Assembly: GCA_013376985.1 (NCBI GenBank)
Contig: JACABB010000001.1
Location: forward strand, 210,155-274,154
From: Bacteroidales bacterium
Lineage (GTDB): Bacteria; Bacteroidota; Bacteroidia; Bacteroidales; Tenuifilaceae
DNA: 64,000 nt
Direction of reading: 5' to 3'
Below the pieces are notes generated by a model. That model saw only the letters and a list, made by a program, of their open reading frames with translations, was not told where the DNA came from and did no database searches. Every line of letters begins with the position of its first letter. Position 1 is the stretch's first letter. The position numbers were made by a program, and so were the translations under genes. Shown here in pieces: positions 7,614-17,570 of this stretch.

Positions 7614-9548
7614 ATGATAGACCAACACACCGTAGATAGAATTATTGCTGCTGCCGATATTACCGAGGTGGTTGGTGATTTTGTTACCCTAAAAAAACGG
7701 GGTGTAAACTTTCTTGGGCTTTGTCCATTTCATAATGAGAAAACCCCTTCGTTTACAGTTAGCCCATCTAAAGGGATTTTCAAGTGCTTTGGTTGTGGTA
7801 AGGGTGGAAATTCAGTAAATTTTATCATGGAGCATGAGCACATGAGCTACGTTGAAGCGCTCAAGTTCCTAGCCCATAGATATCATATTGAAGTTGTTGA
7901 GAAGGAGGTTACCCCCGAAGATCTTCTTCAACGTAATGAGCGTGAGAGTTTAATGGTAGCCACCGCCTACGCACAGCGTTATTTTAGCGATACTCTGCAT
8001 AAACACTCGGATGGAAAGACCATTGGTATGGCTTACTTTCGTGAACGTAACTTTCGCGATGATATTATCGAGAAATTTCAACTAGGATATTGTTTAGATC
8101 AACGTGATGCTTTCACACGCACCGCAATTCGAGAAGGGTATAAACTTGATTATCTTGTTAAAACAGGACTAACTGTTCTGCATAACGAAGATTCATTCGA
8201 TAGATTCCAAGGTAGGGTAATGTTTCCCATTCATAGCGTAAGCGGTAGGGTTATTGCCTTTGGGGGGAGGATTCTTAAAACCGATAAGAAATTTGCTAAA
8301 TACCTCAATAGCCCCGAAAGCGAAATTTACCATAAGAGCAATGTTCTATACGGTATTTTTTATGCAAAAAAATCTATCACTCAGGAGAATAAATGCTTTT
8401 TGGTTGAAGGCTACACGGATGTTATATCGCTTCATCAGGCGGGAATTGAAAATGTGGTTGCCAGCTCAGGAACCTCATTAACCATCGATCAGATTAAACT
8501 GATAAAACGATTTACACCCAACGTTACAATACTATACGATGGTGATGCGGCAGGTATCAAGGCTTCCCTAAGAGGGATAGATCTTGTGCTTGAGGAGGGG
8601 TTAAACGTAAAAGTGGCATTACTCCCCGAGGGCGAAGATCCCGATAGCTACGCTCGCACACATAGCGCATCGGAAGTTTTAGATTTTATTGCCAAAAACG
8701 AAACGGATTTTATAGCCTTTAAAACCCGCCTACTTCTTGACGAGGCAAAATCAGACCCTATTAAACGTGCTGGGTTAATCAGTGATATTGTTCGATCAAT
8801 TGCTGTAATTCCCGATAGCATTACTCGGTCTGTATATATCAAAGAGTGTAGCAATTTGCTTGACATTCAAGAAAATGTGCTTTACTCCGAGGTTGGGTTG
8901 AACCGTAAGAAAAAGATGGAGCAGGTTTTAGGAAAAATACCTGCCGAATCCGAGATTAAAACTACACCCCTTCCTGGCTTTGTTTCCAATATTTTTTGTG
9001 AAGAACAGGAGAAAGAGATTGTTTACTTCTTACTTCGACACGGAAATGTTGTTTTCTGGAAACCTGAACCAACTGATGAAAATCAGGATATTCCTTCGGT
9101 CTCAATTGGTCAATATATAATTAACGAAATCCTAAACGATGATCTTGATTTTAAAAACCTCGTTTATCAGAAAATATTCAACGATTATCTCACACAGCTT
9201 GAAATTAATCCCATAGTTGATATTCAATATTTTGTAAATCATCCCGATAGCCAAATAGGACAGGTTACAGCCGATTTTCTTTCAAATCCTCACAGCCTAA
9301 GTAAAATATGGGTAAATCATGAAACTCTTTCCGAGGATGATGAAGACTTCCTTCATCGTGCTATTCCAAAATCAATTCTCGTTTTTAAATTAAAGGTGCT
9401 AAAAATTGCTGACAAGAATCTTCAGAGTGAATTGCCAAAGCTAAACCCGCAACAGGTTGAGGAAATTAATAATATTTTAATAAAACTAAGGGAACTTAAA
9501 ATAATTATAAATCAAATTTCCAAAGAATTGTATAGGAATTTGCTTTAA
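7614..9548 (+). CDS. dnaG: DNA primase
   Basis: Synthesises RNA primers at the replication fork. The 644-residue protein has an N-terminal CHC2 zinc finger (C37, H40, C58, C61 in LCPFHNEKTPSF and KCFGCGKGG). The RNA-polymerase core follows, with FGGRIL and the TOPRIM motifs LVEGYTDVISLH and ILYDGDAAGIKA. A helicase-interacting C-terminal region ends at residue 644. Length and order are normal for the family. It is preceded by about 265 bases without a gene; TATCTTTA at 7586-7593 resembles a -7 box but has no -33 partner. Confidence 0.97.
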   Translation: MIDQHTVDRIIAAADITEVVGDFVTLKKRGVNFLGLCPFHNEKTPSFTVSPSKGIFKCFGCGKGGNSVNFIMEHEHMSYVEALKFLAHRYHIEVVEKEVTPEDLLQRNERESLMVATAYAQRYFSDTLHKHSDGKTIGMAYFRERNFRDDIIEKFQLGYCLDQRDAFTRTAIREGYKLDYLVKTGLTVLHNEDSFDRFQGRVMFPIHSVSGRVIAFGGRILKTDKKFAKYLNSPESEIYHKSNVLYGIFYAKKSITQENKCFLVEGYTDVISLHQAGIENVVASSGTSLTIDQIKLIKRFTPNVTILYDGDAAGIKASLRGIDLVLEEGLNVKVALLPEGEDPDSYARTHSASEVLDFIAKNETDFIAFKTRLLLDEAKSDPIKRAGLISDIVRSIAVIPDSITRSVYIKECSNLLDIQENVLYSEVGLNRKKKMEQVLGKIPAESEIKTTPLPGFVSNIFCEEQEKEIVYFLLRHGNVVFWKPEPTDENQDIPSVSIGQYIINEILNDDLDFKNLVYQKIFNDYLTQLEINPIVDIQYFVNHPDSQIGQVTADFLSNPHSLSKIWVNHETLSEDDEDFLHRAIPKSILVFKLKVLKIADKNLQSELPKLNPQQVEEINNILIKLRELKIIINQISKELYRNLL

Positions 9549-9703
9549 TTAAACACAATAATTATTTATTCCAAAGAATCAATCCGAAACAACCATGGCT
9601 TTTAATTGTTAATTTATTTGTGAATTATTACCTTTACCGCTCATTAATTGCTATATTCGACCGCTATATTGATATCAAATAATAACTCAAAACTATAACT
9701 CTG

Positions 9704-10528
9704 ATGAAAACTAATAAATTCAATTTCGTAAAAATTTCGGTTCTCCTACTGGCTACGATTGTAGTTATGTTTGTTGCTGGCTGTAGAGGAAAGCAGGCAA
9801 AGGATGCCGAAAATACTTCAGTAACACAAAAAGAAAAAACATTTAAAAGTGTTACAAAATATCCAATCCCAACTGCTTTTGAAGTTATTAAACTTTTAAA
9901 CAATGCTGGTGCAAGCTATATTTTAAGCCTAAGCAACCCTATTGAAAATGTTGATAAATACATTCCTGCAAAAAGCAAGGCTCTAAACCTTGGTATATAT
10001 GGTGCTGATCTTAGCTATGCAAGTACCTATCAGATGAAACAAGAGACCATGAACTACCTTAAGGTTTCTAAAAAACTTATTGATGAACTTCAGATTACTT
10101 CTGCTTTCAATGTAGAATTCGCTCAACGTATCGATAAAAACATTGATAATAAGGATTCTTTAATTCACATTATTTCTGATTCTTTTTACGATACTTACGA
10201 ATTCCTTGTAAATAATGGAAAAGATAATACCTCATTACTTGTTATGGCTGGTAGCTGGGTTGAAGGTCTTTATATTACAAGTCAAATTGCAATAATTAGC
10301 AAGAATAATGACGATATGCTTAAAATTGTTGCCAACCAAAAAGATCCTCTAAATAAACTTATTGAGTTAATGAAACCTTATACCAACGATAAGGATATTT
10401 CTGAAGTAGCAGAGGCTCTAAAACCACTTTCAAGTATTTTTGCAACTGTTGGTACTGAAAAACTCACGAAAGAGCAGTCTGATGAAATCACAAAGGCTGT
10501 TATTAAAGTTAGAAGCGGAATAATTTAA
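9704..10528 (+). CDS. Conserved-looking lipoprotein of unknown function
   Basis: A 274-residue protein with a lipobox (FVAGC at about residues 22-27), so it is lipid-anchored in the envelope. The mature part is mainly helical, with segments such as PTAFEVIKLLNNAGASYIL, LGIYGADLSYASTYQMK and MAGSWVEGLYITSQIA. It has the look of a Bacteroidota-specific lipoprotein family, but I do not recognise a functional domain. It is a single gene between dnaG and the ABC transporter and is closed by a strong terminator. Confidence 0.8.
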   Translation: MKTNKFNFVKISVLLLATIVVMFVAGCRGKQAKDAENTSVTQKEKTFKSVTKYPIPTAFEVIKLLNNAGASYILSLSNPIENVDKYIPAKSKALNLGIYGADLSYASTYQMKQETMNYLKVSKKLIDELQITSAFNVEFAQRIDKNIDNKDSLIHIISDSFYDTYEFLVNNGKDNTSLLVMAGSWVEGLYITSQIAIISKNNDDMLKIVANQKDPLNKLIELMKPYTNDKDISEVAEALKPLSSIFATVGTEKLTKEQSDEITKAVIKVRSGII

Positions 10529-10550
10529 TTTATACACATCCACGCATTTA

Positions 10551-10584
10551 AAAGAGCTGTCTAAAATTAGGCAGCTCTTTTGAT
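10551..10584 (+). terminator. Intrinsic terminator after the lipoprotein gene
   Basis: A long, nearly perfect stem: AAAGAGCTG at 10551-10559 pairs with CAGCTCTTT at 10572-10580 around an A/T loop. It is followed by TGATTTATT. Confidence 0.8.
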
Positions 10585-10800
10585 TTATTATAACGGGCAA
10601 CAATGATCATGGCGGTTTGCCAAAAAACATTGGTGTAAAAGTGAAATTGCAAAAATTTCTCTTATTTTTCTAACAACAAAGTATTGAATGCTTTGGAAAC
10701 AGAATAATTGAATATTGAAAATATGTAGGTTATGTATTTAAGAGTATCTATTCTAATTATTTATGCATCTTTTCATATCTTAGTGCGTTGATTTTATCGT

Positions 10801-13800
10801 ATGAGCGAATCCATTCTAAACGCCTTAATGCAGCTATTTGCCCTAATAGCAAACACTTCGCAAGTTACAGCAAAAGGGAAAAAAGTTGTTGATGCTTTTT
10901 TACGCCAACACCTATCTCGCCGTTTAGCAACGGAATATCTTGATCTCTTCGAAAACTATGCTGATTTCTTTAATCGCGATATTTCAGCCTATGCAAATCA
11001 GGAAGAATCTGGGAGAGTGGCCTTAATAGAATACGTTCAAAAGATTTGCACCCAACTACGAAAAGAATTACCACAAGCCGATAGAATTACAGTCTTTATT
11101 AAACTGCTAGAATACATTATAGAGGATAATAAAATTACAGCCCTCGAAAAAGATGTTGTGGATACCATTGCAACCTGTTTTAATATTGATGAACAAGAGG
11201 CTCAAAATATTGAATACTTTATTTTTCATAACGATTGTGAAGAAATCGATCCCGCACATCTCCTAATAATTGAAAGTCACCCTAAAATTCGAGAAGATGT
11301 TCTTGAAGGGCTTTGGGTGGAAGAGAATATGCCCGAATGGCTTGAGGATTCACACAAATTATATAACGAAAACATTGCTGGTAGGTTAACATTCCTGTAT
11401 ATTCCATCAACAGGAAACTTCGTAATGCGATATTATGGAAAAACTGAACTTTACCATGACGGAACAGCCATTATACCGGGTAAGGCATACCTCATTGAAG
11501 TAGGATCAATCATCAAAGGGACTTCAATAACACCCATATACTTTAGCGATTTAACGGGATGGCTCTTTAAATCAAAAAATCGACAGAAAATTGTATTTAC
11601 AGCAGAAAATCTTGAATACTCTTTTAGGAATAGCACAAACGGTATAAAAAACTTCTGCTTTTCCGAAGAATCGGGGCAACTCATAGGTATTATGGGTGGT
11701 AGCGGTGTGGGCAAATCAACGCTACTCAACCTATTAACAGGGAAGCTTAGCCCCAAATCGGGTAGAGTACTAATCAATGGGTATGATATTCATATTGATA
11801 AAAGATCGGTTGAGGGGATTATCGGTTATGTACCACAAGATGATCTTTTATTTGAAGATCTCACCGTTTATCAGAACCTATACTATAATGCTAAACTCTG
11901 CTTTAGCAATTTTACTGAATTTAAAATTAGGCAAACAGTAAAGCGAGTTCTAGATGATTTAGATCTATGGGACATTAGGAATTTAAGGGTTGGCTCTCCA
12001 TTAAATAAAATGATTAGCGGAGGTCAGCGTAAACGCTTAAACTTTGGTTTAGAGCTGATGCGTGAACCATCAATTCTATTTGTTGATGAACCAACAAGCG
12101 GACTCTCATCTAGCGATTCTGTAATGGTAATGAACCTCTTAAAACAACAAGCAAATAATGGTCGCTTAGTTATTGTTAACATTCATCAACCATCATCTAA
12201 AGTATTTAAACTTTTCGATAAACTTTGGATTCTTGACAAAGGAGGATACCCAATTTACCAGGGTAACCCTATTGATGCCATCGTCTACTTTAAGACAATG
12301 AGCACTCAGGTTAATGCTTCAGAGAGCGGATGCTTTCAGTGTGGGAGTATAAATCCAGATCAAATTCTTGAGATTGTGGAGGCAAGGGTTGTAGACGAGA
12401 ACGGAAAACACACCAATGTCCGTCAAAAAAGCCCCGACGAATGGAACACCCTTTATAATAAAAATCTCCAAAACAAACTTAAATCAAAAGATCATAAGGA
12501 TATTCTACCAAAAAACTTTTTTAACATACCAAATATCGAGGTTCAGTTCAAAATTTTTACAATTCGAAACATTCTTTCAAAAATCAGCAACAAGCAATAC
12601 GTATTTATCAATTTAATAGAGGCTCCTTTACTCGCTTTCATTTTAGCCTATTTTACTAAGTATATTCCTGGTAATGAATACATTTTGGCCGACAATAAAA
12701 ATCTTCCCGCCTACCTATTCATGAGCGTTGTAGTATCCCTTTTTATTGGACTTACTGTTAGCGCCGAAGAAATAATTAGCGATAGAAAAATATTAGAGCG
12801 CGAGTCGTTCCTAAACCTAAGCCGTTTCAGCTATCTTAATGCTAAAGTTTTCTACCTTTTTGCCCTATCCGCAATTCAAATGCTGATATTTGTTTTAATT
12901 GGCAATTATGTTCTTGAGATTAAGGGGATGACTTTGGTATACTGGCTAATACTCTTTTCAACATCTTGCTTGGCAAATATGATGGGCTTAAATATTAGCT
13001 CGGGGCTTAACTCAATTGTCTCAATTTATATCAGCATCCCATTCATTCTTGTACCCCAACTCCTCCTAAGCGGCACTATTGTTCAATTCGATAACCTCCA
13101 CCCATCGCTAACACAAAAAGTTTACGTTCCAATAGTTGGAGATGTTATGGCATCTCGATGGGCTTTTGAGGCATTGGCTGTTGAACAATTTCAAGATAAT
13201 CGATTTGAAAAACTCTTTTTCGACCAGGAAAGAGTCATGAGCGAATCCTATTTTCGCACAGCATTTCTTATACCACGCCTTCAATATAAACTTGAGGAAT
13301 GTAATAGACTTGAAGAAGAGGGTAAAAAAAATGATCCTCAATTTACTAGCAACCTAAAAATAATATTCAACGAAATTCAAATCCTCCAAAAATCAACACA
13401 ATTACCGCCTTTTGATAATATAAAGAAACTTAACCCCGCTGATTTTAACAATCAAATTTCCGAAGAAACCAACGGGTATTTAAGATTTATCAAAGCCCTA
13501 TTTTCCGATATTAGCTCAACCGCCGGACAGAAAAAAGATAATACCTATAGAAAATTAGTGGATAGCCTATCTGCCAAAGGTGTTTATACGCTTAAACAAC
13601 AAAATTATAATAAGGCGCTTGCTGATTGGGTTCTAAACACAAACGAGGTGACAAAATACCTTGAAACCGACACAAGAATAGTTCAAAAGCATGAGCCAAT
13701 CTTTATGCTTCCGAATCATCCATGGGGTAGAGCGCATTTTTATGCTCCAATGAAATATTTCAACGGTCAATACGTTAAAACGCTCTGGTTTAACCTTGCA

Positions 13801-13905
13801 ATAATATGGTTTTTTTCTTTACTCCTATTCGTTACCCTCCAGGCCGATTTATTACGAAGAATAATCACCTACTTTGGCCGCCAGATTGCTGAAAAAAGAG
13901 CTTAG
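10801..13905 (+). CDS. ABCG-type ABC transporter with N-terminal TerB-like domain
   Basis: A single polypeptide of 1034 residues. Residues about 1-150 are helical and TerB-like (KITALEKDVVDTIATCF), and 170-280 are a beta-rich, FHA-like or PilZ-like segment. The ATPase follows: Walker A GGSGVGKST at 299-307, signature SGGQRKRL from 406, and Walker B LFVDEPTSG around D429/E430. About five membrane segments lie between residues 600 and 770. A long soluble loop follows, then a last membrane segment near the C-terminus. This is the ATPase-before-membrane order of ABCG exporters. The substrate is unknown. The TerB fusion suggests response to envelope or metal stress, which is inference. Confidence 0.88.
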   Translation: MSESILNALMQLFALIANTSQVTAKGKKVVDAFLRQHLSRRLATEYLDLFENYADFFNRDISAYANQEESGRVALIEYVQKICTQLRKELPQADRITVFIKLLEYIIEDNKITALEKDVVDTIATCFNIDEQEAQNIEYFIFHNDCEEIDPAHLLIIESHPKIREDVLEGLWVEENMPEWLEDSHKLYNENIAGRLTFLYIPSTGNFVMRYYGKTELYHDGTAIIPGKAYLIEVGSIIKGTSITPIYFSDLTGWLFKSKNRQKIVFTAENLEYSFRNSTNGIKNFCFSEESGQLIGIMGGSGVGKSTLLNLLTGKLSPKSGRVLINGYDIHIDKRSVEGIIGYVPQDDLLFEDLTVYQNLYYNAKLCFSNFTEFKIRQTVKRVLDDLDLWDIRNLRVGSPLNKMISGGQRKRLNFGLELMREPSILFVDEPTSGLSSSDSVMVMNLLKQQANNGRLVIVNIHQPSSKVFKLFDKLWILDKGGYPIYQGNPIDAIVYFKTMSTQVNASESGCFQCGSINPDQILEIVEARVVDENGKHTNVRQKSPDEWNTLYNKNLQNKLKSKDHKDILPKNFFNIPNIEVQFKIFTIRNILSKISNKQYVFINLIEAPLLAFILAYFTKYIPGNEYILADNKNLPAYLFMSVVVSLFIGLTVSAEEIISDRKILERESFLNLSRFSYLNAKVFYLFALSAIQMLIFVLIGNYVLEIKGMTLVYWLILFSTSCLANMMGLNISSGLNSIVSIYISIPFILVPQLLLSGTIVQFDNLHPSLTQKVYVPIVGDVMASRWAFEALAVEQFQDNRFEKLFFDQERVMSESYFRTAFLIPRLQYKLEECNRLEEEGKKNDPQFTSNLKIIFNEIQILQKSTQLPPFDNIKKLNPADFNNQISEETNGYLRFIKALFSDISSTAGQKKDNTYRKLVDSLSAKGVYTLKQQNYNKALADWVLNTNEVTKYLETDTRIVQKHEPIFMLPNHPWGRAHFYAPMKYFNGQYVKTLWFNLAIIWFFSLLLFVTLQADLLRRIITYFGRQIAEKRA

Positions 13906-13949
13906 AAAATAGCCCAATAAATTAAGCCATTGCAACGTTCGAAGAGCGT

Positions 13950-14348
13950 TTATTCCCCTTTCTTAAGAAACTCCATTATTGATTTCAGATTCTCAAGATT
14001 ATTCTGCTGAAGTTCAAGTTGATCTATTTGCTCTTGTAACTCGTTTAAATGAGTTTTATCAACGCCTTTTTGAAGAGGTATTCCGCTGCTTTTTGGAACT
14101 CGACTTGGAGTGGTTTTTGATATTTCGTCGGGTCCATCAATAAACATTGCTCCTTCTCCTTCGCATAACCAAAGTGGATTTATCCGAAATCTCCGGATTA
14201 GGTTTTTAAGAAGCACGGCCGAAATACCTGCCTTACCTCTTTCCACATCAGAATAAGAACCCTGCTTAATATCAAGAGCATCAGAAAACTCCCGCTGTGT
14301 AAGTTCAAGAGATTTGCGAATTTCTTTCAATCTTTCATTCTCTGACAT
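13950..14348 (-). CDS. XRE-family HTH repressor with C-terminal coiled coil
   Basis: A protein of 132 residues. The N-terminal helix-turn-helix, LKEIRKSLELTQREFSDALD followed by KQGSYSDVERGKAGIS, is XRE/Cro-type. The following FRINPLWLCEGEGAMF is the classic continuation in Bacteroidota CI-like regulators. Residues about 95-130 form a Leu/Gln-rich coiled coil likely used for dimerisation. It is convergent with the ABC transporter gene and divergent from the PAS-domain gene, so it may control that gene. The DNA target is not evident. Confidence 0.85.
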   Translation of the reverse strand: MSENERLKEIRKSLELTQREFSDALDIKQGSYSDVERGKAGISAVLLKNLIRRFRINPLWLCEGEGAMFIDGPDEISKTTPSRVPKSSGIPLQKGVDKTHLNELQEQIDQLELQQNNLENLKSIMEFLKKGE

Positions 14349-14386
14349 ATATTCTCTTATTTCTTATTAAGTACTGATCAAAAAAA

Positions 14387-14419
14387 CAAAAATAATAGAT
14401 AATTATAAAATCTTTCAAA
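14387..14419 (-). promoter_or_regulatory. Candidate promoter of the XRE gene
   Basis: On the minus strand TATTTTTG (14394-14387) matches TAnnTTTG, and TTTG at 14419-14416 lies 21 bases upstream. The spacing is slightly longer than the usual 19-20. Confidence 0.4.
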
Positions 14420-14480
14420 AAAATACTTAAAATTTCAACAATTTAGTAAATTAGGCCTTTGATTTTTGAAAATTTTTAGA

Positions 14481-17003
14481 ATGAACTCTGGTAAGAAAAA
14501 AGTGGAACGAGTAAAACGTTTTTCTAATCTAATTAAGGAAAACACAAAACTACTTGACCTGTTGCTAAAATCTATCCTAGATAGTAGCGAGCAACTTTTA
14601 GTTGTAATTGCTGATAATATGGTTGTTTTCGCAAATCGAAAAGCAATTATACGTTTTGGTTTTACCTCCAAAGAACTATCCACCAAAACAATAGATGAAC
14701 TATTTACAACTAACCAGCAAACTCCATTGCGTAGTTTTCTGGCAATTGCAGTAACCATACGTAAGCCCCCGTCAGAACAATTATTGGTAAAGATAGGATC
14801 AAAAAGTGGATCGGATACTTGGTATGCCCCTCGTATTAAAAGATGTGTTTGGAAGGGAAAGTCCTCATTACTGATGATGCTTGCGGATATTGATAAAGCT
14901 GAAGAGAAAACAGAACTTTTTCCCAAAGGCGACGAGGCTCGACTTCAACTAGCTTTAAAAGGTGCTGAACAAGGAGTTTGGGAGTTCAATTTCCGAACAG
15001 GTGAAACCTACATAAGCGATGATTCATTCGCTATTTTAGGCTATAAACCAAATGAGTTTAAAACCTCATATGAAAAGTGGTTGTCCTTAATTCATCCAGA
15101 TTTTATCTCGTCATTTGAAAATTTAGAGAGTAATATAAAGAAGGGTAACCATAGCAACTTCCAAAGAGAGTACCTTGCCCTTTCGAAAAAAGGAACCTAT
15201 GTTTGGCTTTGGTGCATTGGACGAGTGGTTGAATGGGATAAAATGGGAGTTCCCGTTCGGATGGTTGGTGTGAATATGAATATTGATGAAAAGAAGAGGG
15301 TTGAAGTTGAAAAGGACGAAAATCGAAAAACACTAGAAGGTTTAATTTCTAATACCCACGATGGCCTTGTTATCATTGATCAGAATGGCGTTATAAAGGA
15401 ATGGAATCCCGCTCAAGAAAAAATTACCTTAATTAAACGAAATCAGGCAATTGGTTACTACTTATGGGATGTACAAGGCCAACTGACCTTGGGTGCACAT
15501 GGCCTGCATTCATATCTCAAGACGTTTAAAGATGTTTTCGACAAAATTGCGCATACAGGAACCAATCCATTAGAGGGAAAAACGCTCGAAACTCAACTTA
15601 CCCTTTATAATGGGGAACGAAAAATTATTCAGAACACAATCTTTTCTATTGAAACAAGTACTGGGAAAAAAATAGCAATAACCGTAAAGGATATAACAGA
15701 AAGTCAAACATCGCGAATTAAATTAGAAAAAAGCGATGAGCGTTTAAAACTGGCTCTGAATGCCGGCAGGGTTGGTATTTGGGACACCGATATTGAAACT
15801 GGTGAAAAATACTACTCTCCAATGGCATTTCAACTCCTTGGCTATCGCCCTTGGGAAATTGAACCAAATGAGGATGTGCTAATTAATATGATTCACCCAG
15901 ATGATAAAGAAACCATGGTATCGAAAGTTGGAGCTTTTCAAAAAACTGGCGATAGCCTTGATCTTGTTTTTAGAATTAGAAAAAAAGATGGCAGCTATAT
16001 CTGGATTCATTCAAAAAATAAAGCCATACGAAATACTGTAGGAAAAATATTAAGGCTCACGGGAACAATTAGCGATATTACTTTCCAAAAGAATGTGGAA
16101 ATGGAGCATATCCTTCATCGCGAAGAACTTTTAAGAAACCTTGCCCTCAACGAACTTCTTTCCGAAATATCATACACCCTGAATACAAACGAATTCTTCA
16201 CAATAAAAATCAATGAAGTACTAACAAAACTTGGATTTTTCACAAATGTGAGTCGTATTTATATTTTGGAAAATAGTCCCGATCAAAAAACCACCTCTAA
16301 TACCTTTGAATGGTGTAACGAAGAGATTGAGTCTCAAATAGAAAATCTTCAAAAAGTTCCCCTTGATATGATTCTTGAATGGATTGAAGGAAAAGAGGTT
16401 TACTTCTCAAATGATTTACTTAGGGATATGCCGTCGGATCTTTCAGAAATGATGATCGCACAAGGGAGTAAGTCCTGTTTAATGTTCCCCATTCAGGTGG
16501 AGTATAATCTCATTGGTTTTCTTGGCTTTGATGAGTATAGCACCCCAAAGGAATGGGATAAAATGGAAATAGAACTTTTAAAAACTATTGCAAACCTAAT
16601 ATCATTCTCGTATGAAAGAGAGAGGGCTCATGTACAACTCGTTAGAAACGAGCATCGTTTCCGTGAGCTTACCGATATGCTCCCCCATATAATATTCGAA
16701 ATAACATTAACAGGTCGGCTAGAATTCCTAAATCAAACAGGTTGTAACTACTTTAATATCACCAAGGAAGCTGTTTTGAAAGGTGTAATGATTCAAACAC
16801 TTTTCCCCGAAACAGAATCATTCCTTATGAGCGTTCTTCGCAATCGCTTAGTCCGCAAAGAGTTTATGGATCCTGTTCGGATAGAGGTAAATCCATCTAA
16901 CAAAAATAGAAAGGTACTCCATATTTGGGCTACACCTAAATACGTTGACTCGAGGTTGGTTGGTTTTTCGGGAATAGCATTACTGGATGGGATGGAGGTT
17001 TAA
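14481..17003 (+). CDS. Multi-PAS/GAF sensory protein lacking an output domain
   Basis: About 840 residues from the ATG at 14481; a TTG at 14466 is in frame. Successive sensory domains are visible: a degenerate PAS near 40-140, a PAS_3-type fold (GAEQGVWEFNFRTGETYIS), a PAS beginning THDGLVIIDQNG, another PAS_3 (NAGRVGIWDTDIETGEKYY) with a PAC segment, and a GAF domain (about 550-720). A last PAS follows (LTDMLPHIIFEITLTGRLE). The frame ends right after that PAS. No histidine kinase, GGDEF, phosphatase or DNA-binding domain follows, in this or neighbouring frames. It probably acts by protein contact, or it is the surviving sensory half of a kinase. Confidence 0.85.
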   Translation: MNSGKKKVERVKRFSNLIKENTKLLDLLLKSILDSSEQLLVVIADNMVVFANRKAIIRFGFTSKELSTKTIDELFTTNQQTPLRSFLAIAVTIRKPPSEQLLVKIGSKSGSDTWYAPRIKRCVWKGKSSLLMMLADIDKAEEKTELFPKGDEARLQLALKGAEQGVWEFNFRTGETYISDDSFAILGYKPNEFKTSYEKWLSLIHPDFISSFENLESNIKKGNHSNFQREYLALSKKGTYVWLWCIGRVVEWDKMGVPVRMVGVNMNIDEKKRVEVEKDENRKTLEGLISNTHDGLVIIDQNGVIKEWNPAQEKITLIKRNQAIGYYLWDVQGQLTLGAHGLHSYLKTFKDVFDKIAHTGTNPLEGKTLETQLTLYNGERKIIQNTIFSIETSTGKKIAITVKDITESQTSRIKLEKSDERLKLALNAGRVGIWDTDIETGEKYYSPMAFQLLGYRPWEIEPNEDVLINMIHPDDKETMVSKVGAFQKTGDSLDLVFRIRKKDGSYIWIHSKNKAIRNTVGKILRLTGTISDITFQKNVEMEHILHREELLRNLALNELLSEISYTLNTNEFFTIKINEVLTKLGFFTNVSRIYILENSPDQKTTSNTFEWCNEEIESQIENLQKVPLDMILEWIEGKEVYFSNDLLRDMPSDLSEMMIAQGSKSCLMFPIQVEYNLIGFLGFDEYSTPKEWDKMEIELLKTIANLISFSYERERAHVQLVRNEHRFRELTDMLPHIIFEITLTGRLEFLNQTGCNYFNITKEAVLKGVMIQTLFPETESFLMSVLRNRLVRKEFMDPVRIEVNPSNKNRKVLHIWATPKYVDSRLVGFSGIALLDGMEV

Positions 17004-17047
17004 TAGCCCCACTCTGGTGAAATTATTACGAAACGGGTTAACTAATT

Positions 17048-17068
17048 CTGAATGTCCACAACATTCAG
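17048..17068. terminator. Hairpin between convergent PAS and CI-like genes
   Basis: A perfect 8-bp stem (CTGAATGT at 17048-17055 with ACATTCAG at 17061-17068) with a five-base loop. It lacks a clear T-run, so it may be a weak bidirectional terminator or an mRNA 3' end stabiliser. Confidence 0.35.
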
Positions 17069-17108
17069 TAATAGTAAACCATTATACGTATCTGTCTAAA
17101 AAGTTTGG

Positions 17109-17570
17109 CTACTTGGCCGTTTTCTTCTTCCCTTTCGGTTGCACATACGCCAATTTACCTTCTGCAGCCTCGTGGAATTCGAGTTTTGGATTTGAATCCT
17201 TTAATAATTCTATTTGATTTTGAAGTTTTCCAATCTCCCTATTCAAACTCTCAATCTTTTCCTCTTTTTCGGAAATGGTTTGCTTTAAAAACATGCTGTT
17301 TAAACCATCAGACTGATTAGATGGGATGTTTGGGTTTATATCTCTCCTATAAACAGGCCCCTCTTCAAAAATCAACCAATTCAAGTTAATATTATCGCAT
17401 TTTGCGATTATTAAATCGAAATCAATCGCACCTCTAGACCTCCATGAGGATATGGTATTCTGTCTAACACCCAGACAACTGGCAAGCGATGTATCCGTAT
17501 CTACTTCATAATAAACCCTTAATCTATCAATTATAGACACTATCGCATTTTTTGATAATTTTTCTTGCAT
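17109..17570 (-). CDS. Phage CI-type repressor with coiled-coil C-terminus
   Basis: A protein of 153 residues. The N-terminal 75 residues match the bacteriophage CI repressor helix-turn-helix type: TDTSLASCLGVRQNTISSWR followed by RGAIDFDLIIAKCDNINLNW. In place of the self-cleaving peptidase domain of lambda CI there is a coiled coil (EKEEKIESLNREIGKLQNQI) and a Lys-rich tail. Loss of repression by RecA-driven cleavage is therefore unlikely. It faces a small Cro-like gene across a short gap. A near-perfect palindrome lies between its start codon and its candidate promoter, so it probably represses itself. A perfect copy of the palindrome lies inside its own coding region. Confidence 0.85.
   Translation of the reverse strand: MQEKLSKNAIVSIIDRLRVYYEVDTDTSLASCLGVRQNTISSWRSRGAIDFDLIIAKCDNINLNWLIFEEGPVYRRDINPNIPSNQSDGLNSMFLKQTISEKEEKIESLNREIGKLQNQIELLKDSNPKLEFHEAAEGKLAYVQPKGKKKTAK
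17394..17408. promoter_or_regulatory. Perfect intragenic operator copy ATCGCA-N3-TGCGAT
   Basis: A 15-base perfect inverted repeat with spacer TTT, inside the CI-like coding region. It has the same half-sites as the site at the CI/Cro promoters and is the reverse complement of the site at 23097-23111. It is probably an auxiliary operator allowing looping or a transcription roadblock. Confidence 0.5.

Noticed and set aside
13934-13950. Hairpin AACGTTC-GAA-GAGCGTT between the ABC and XRE genes
   Set aside because: Contains a wobble pair, a three-base loop and no T-run, and overlaps the XRE stop; too weak to call a terminator.
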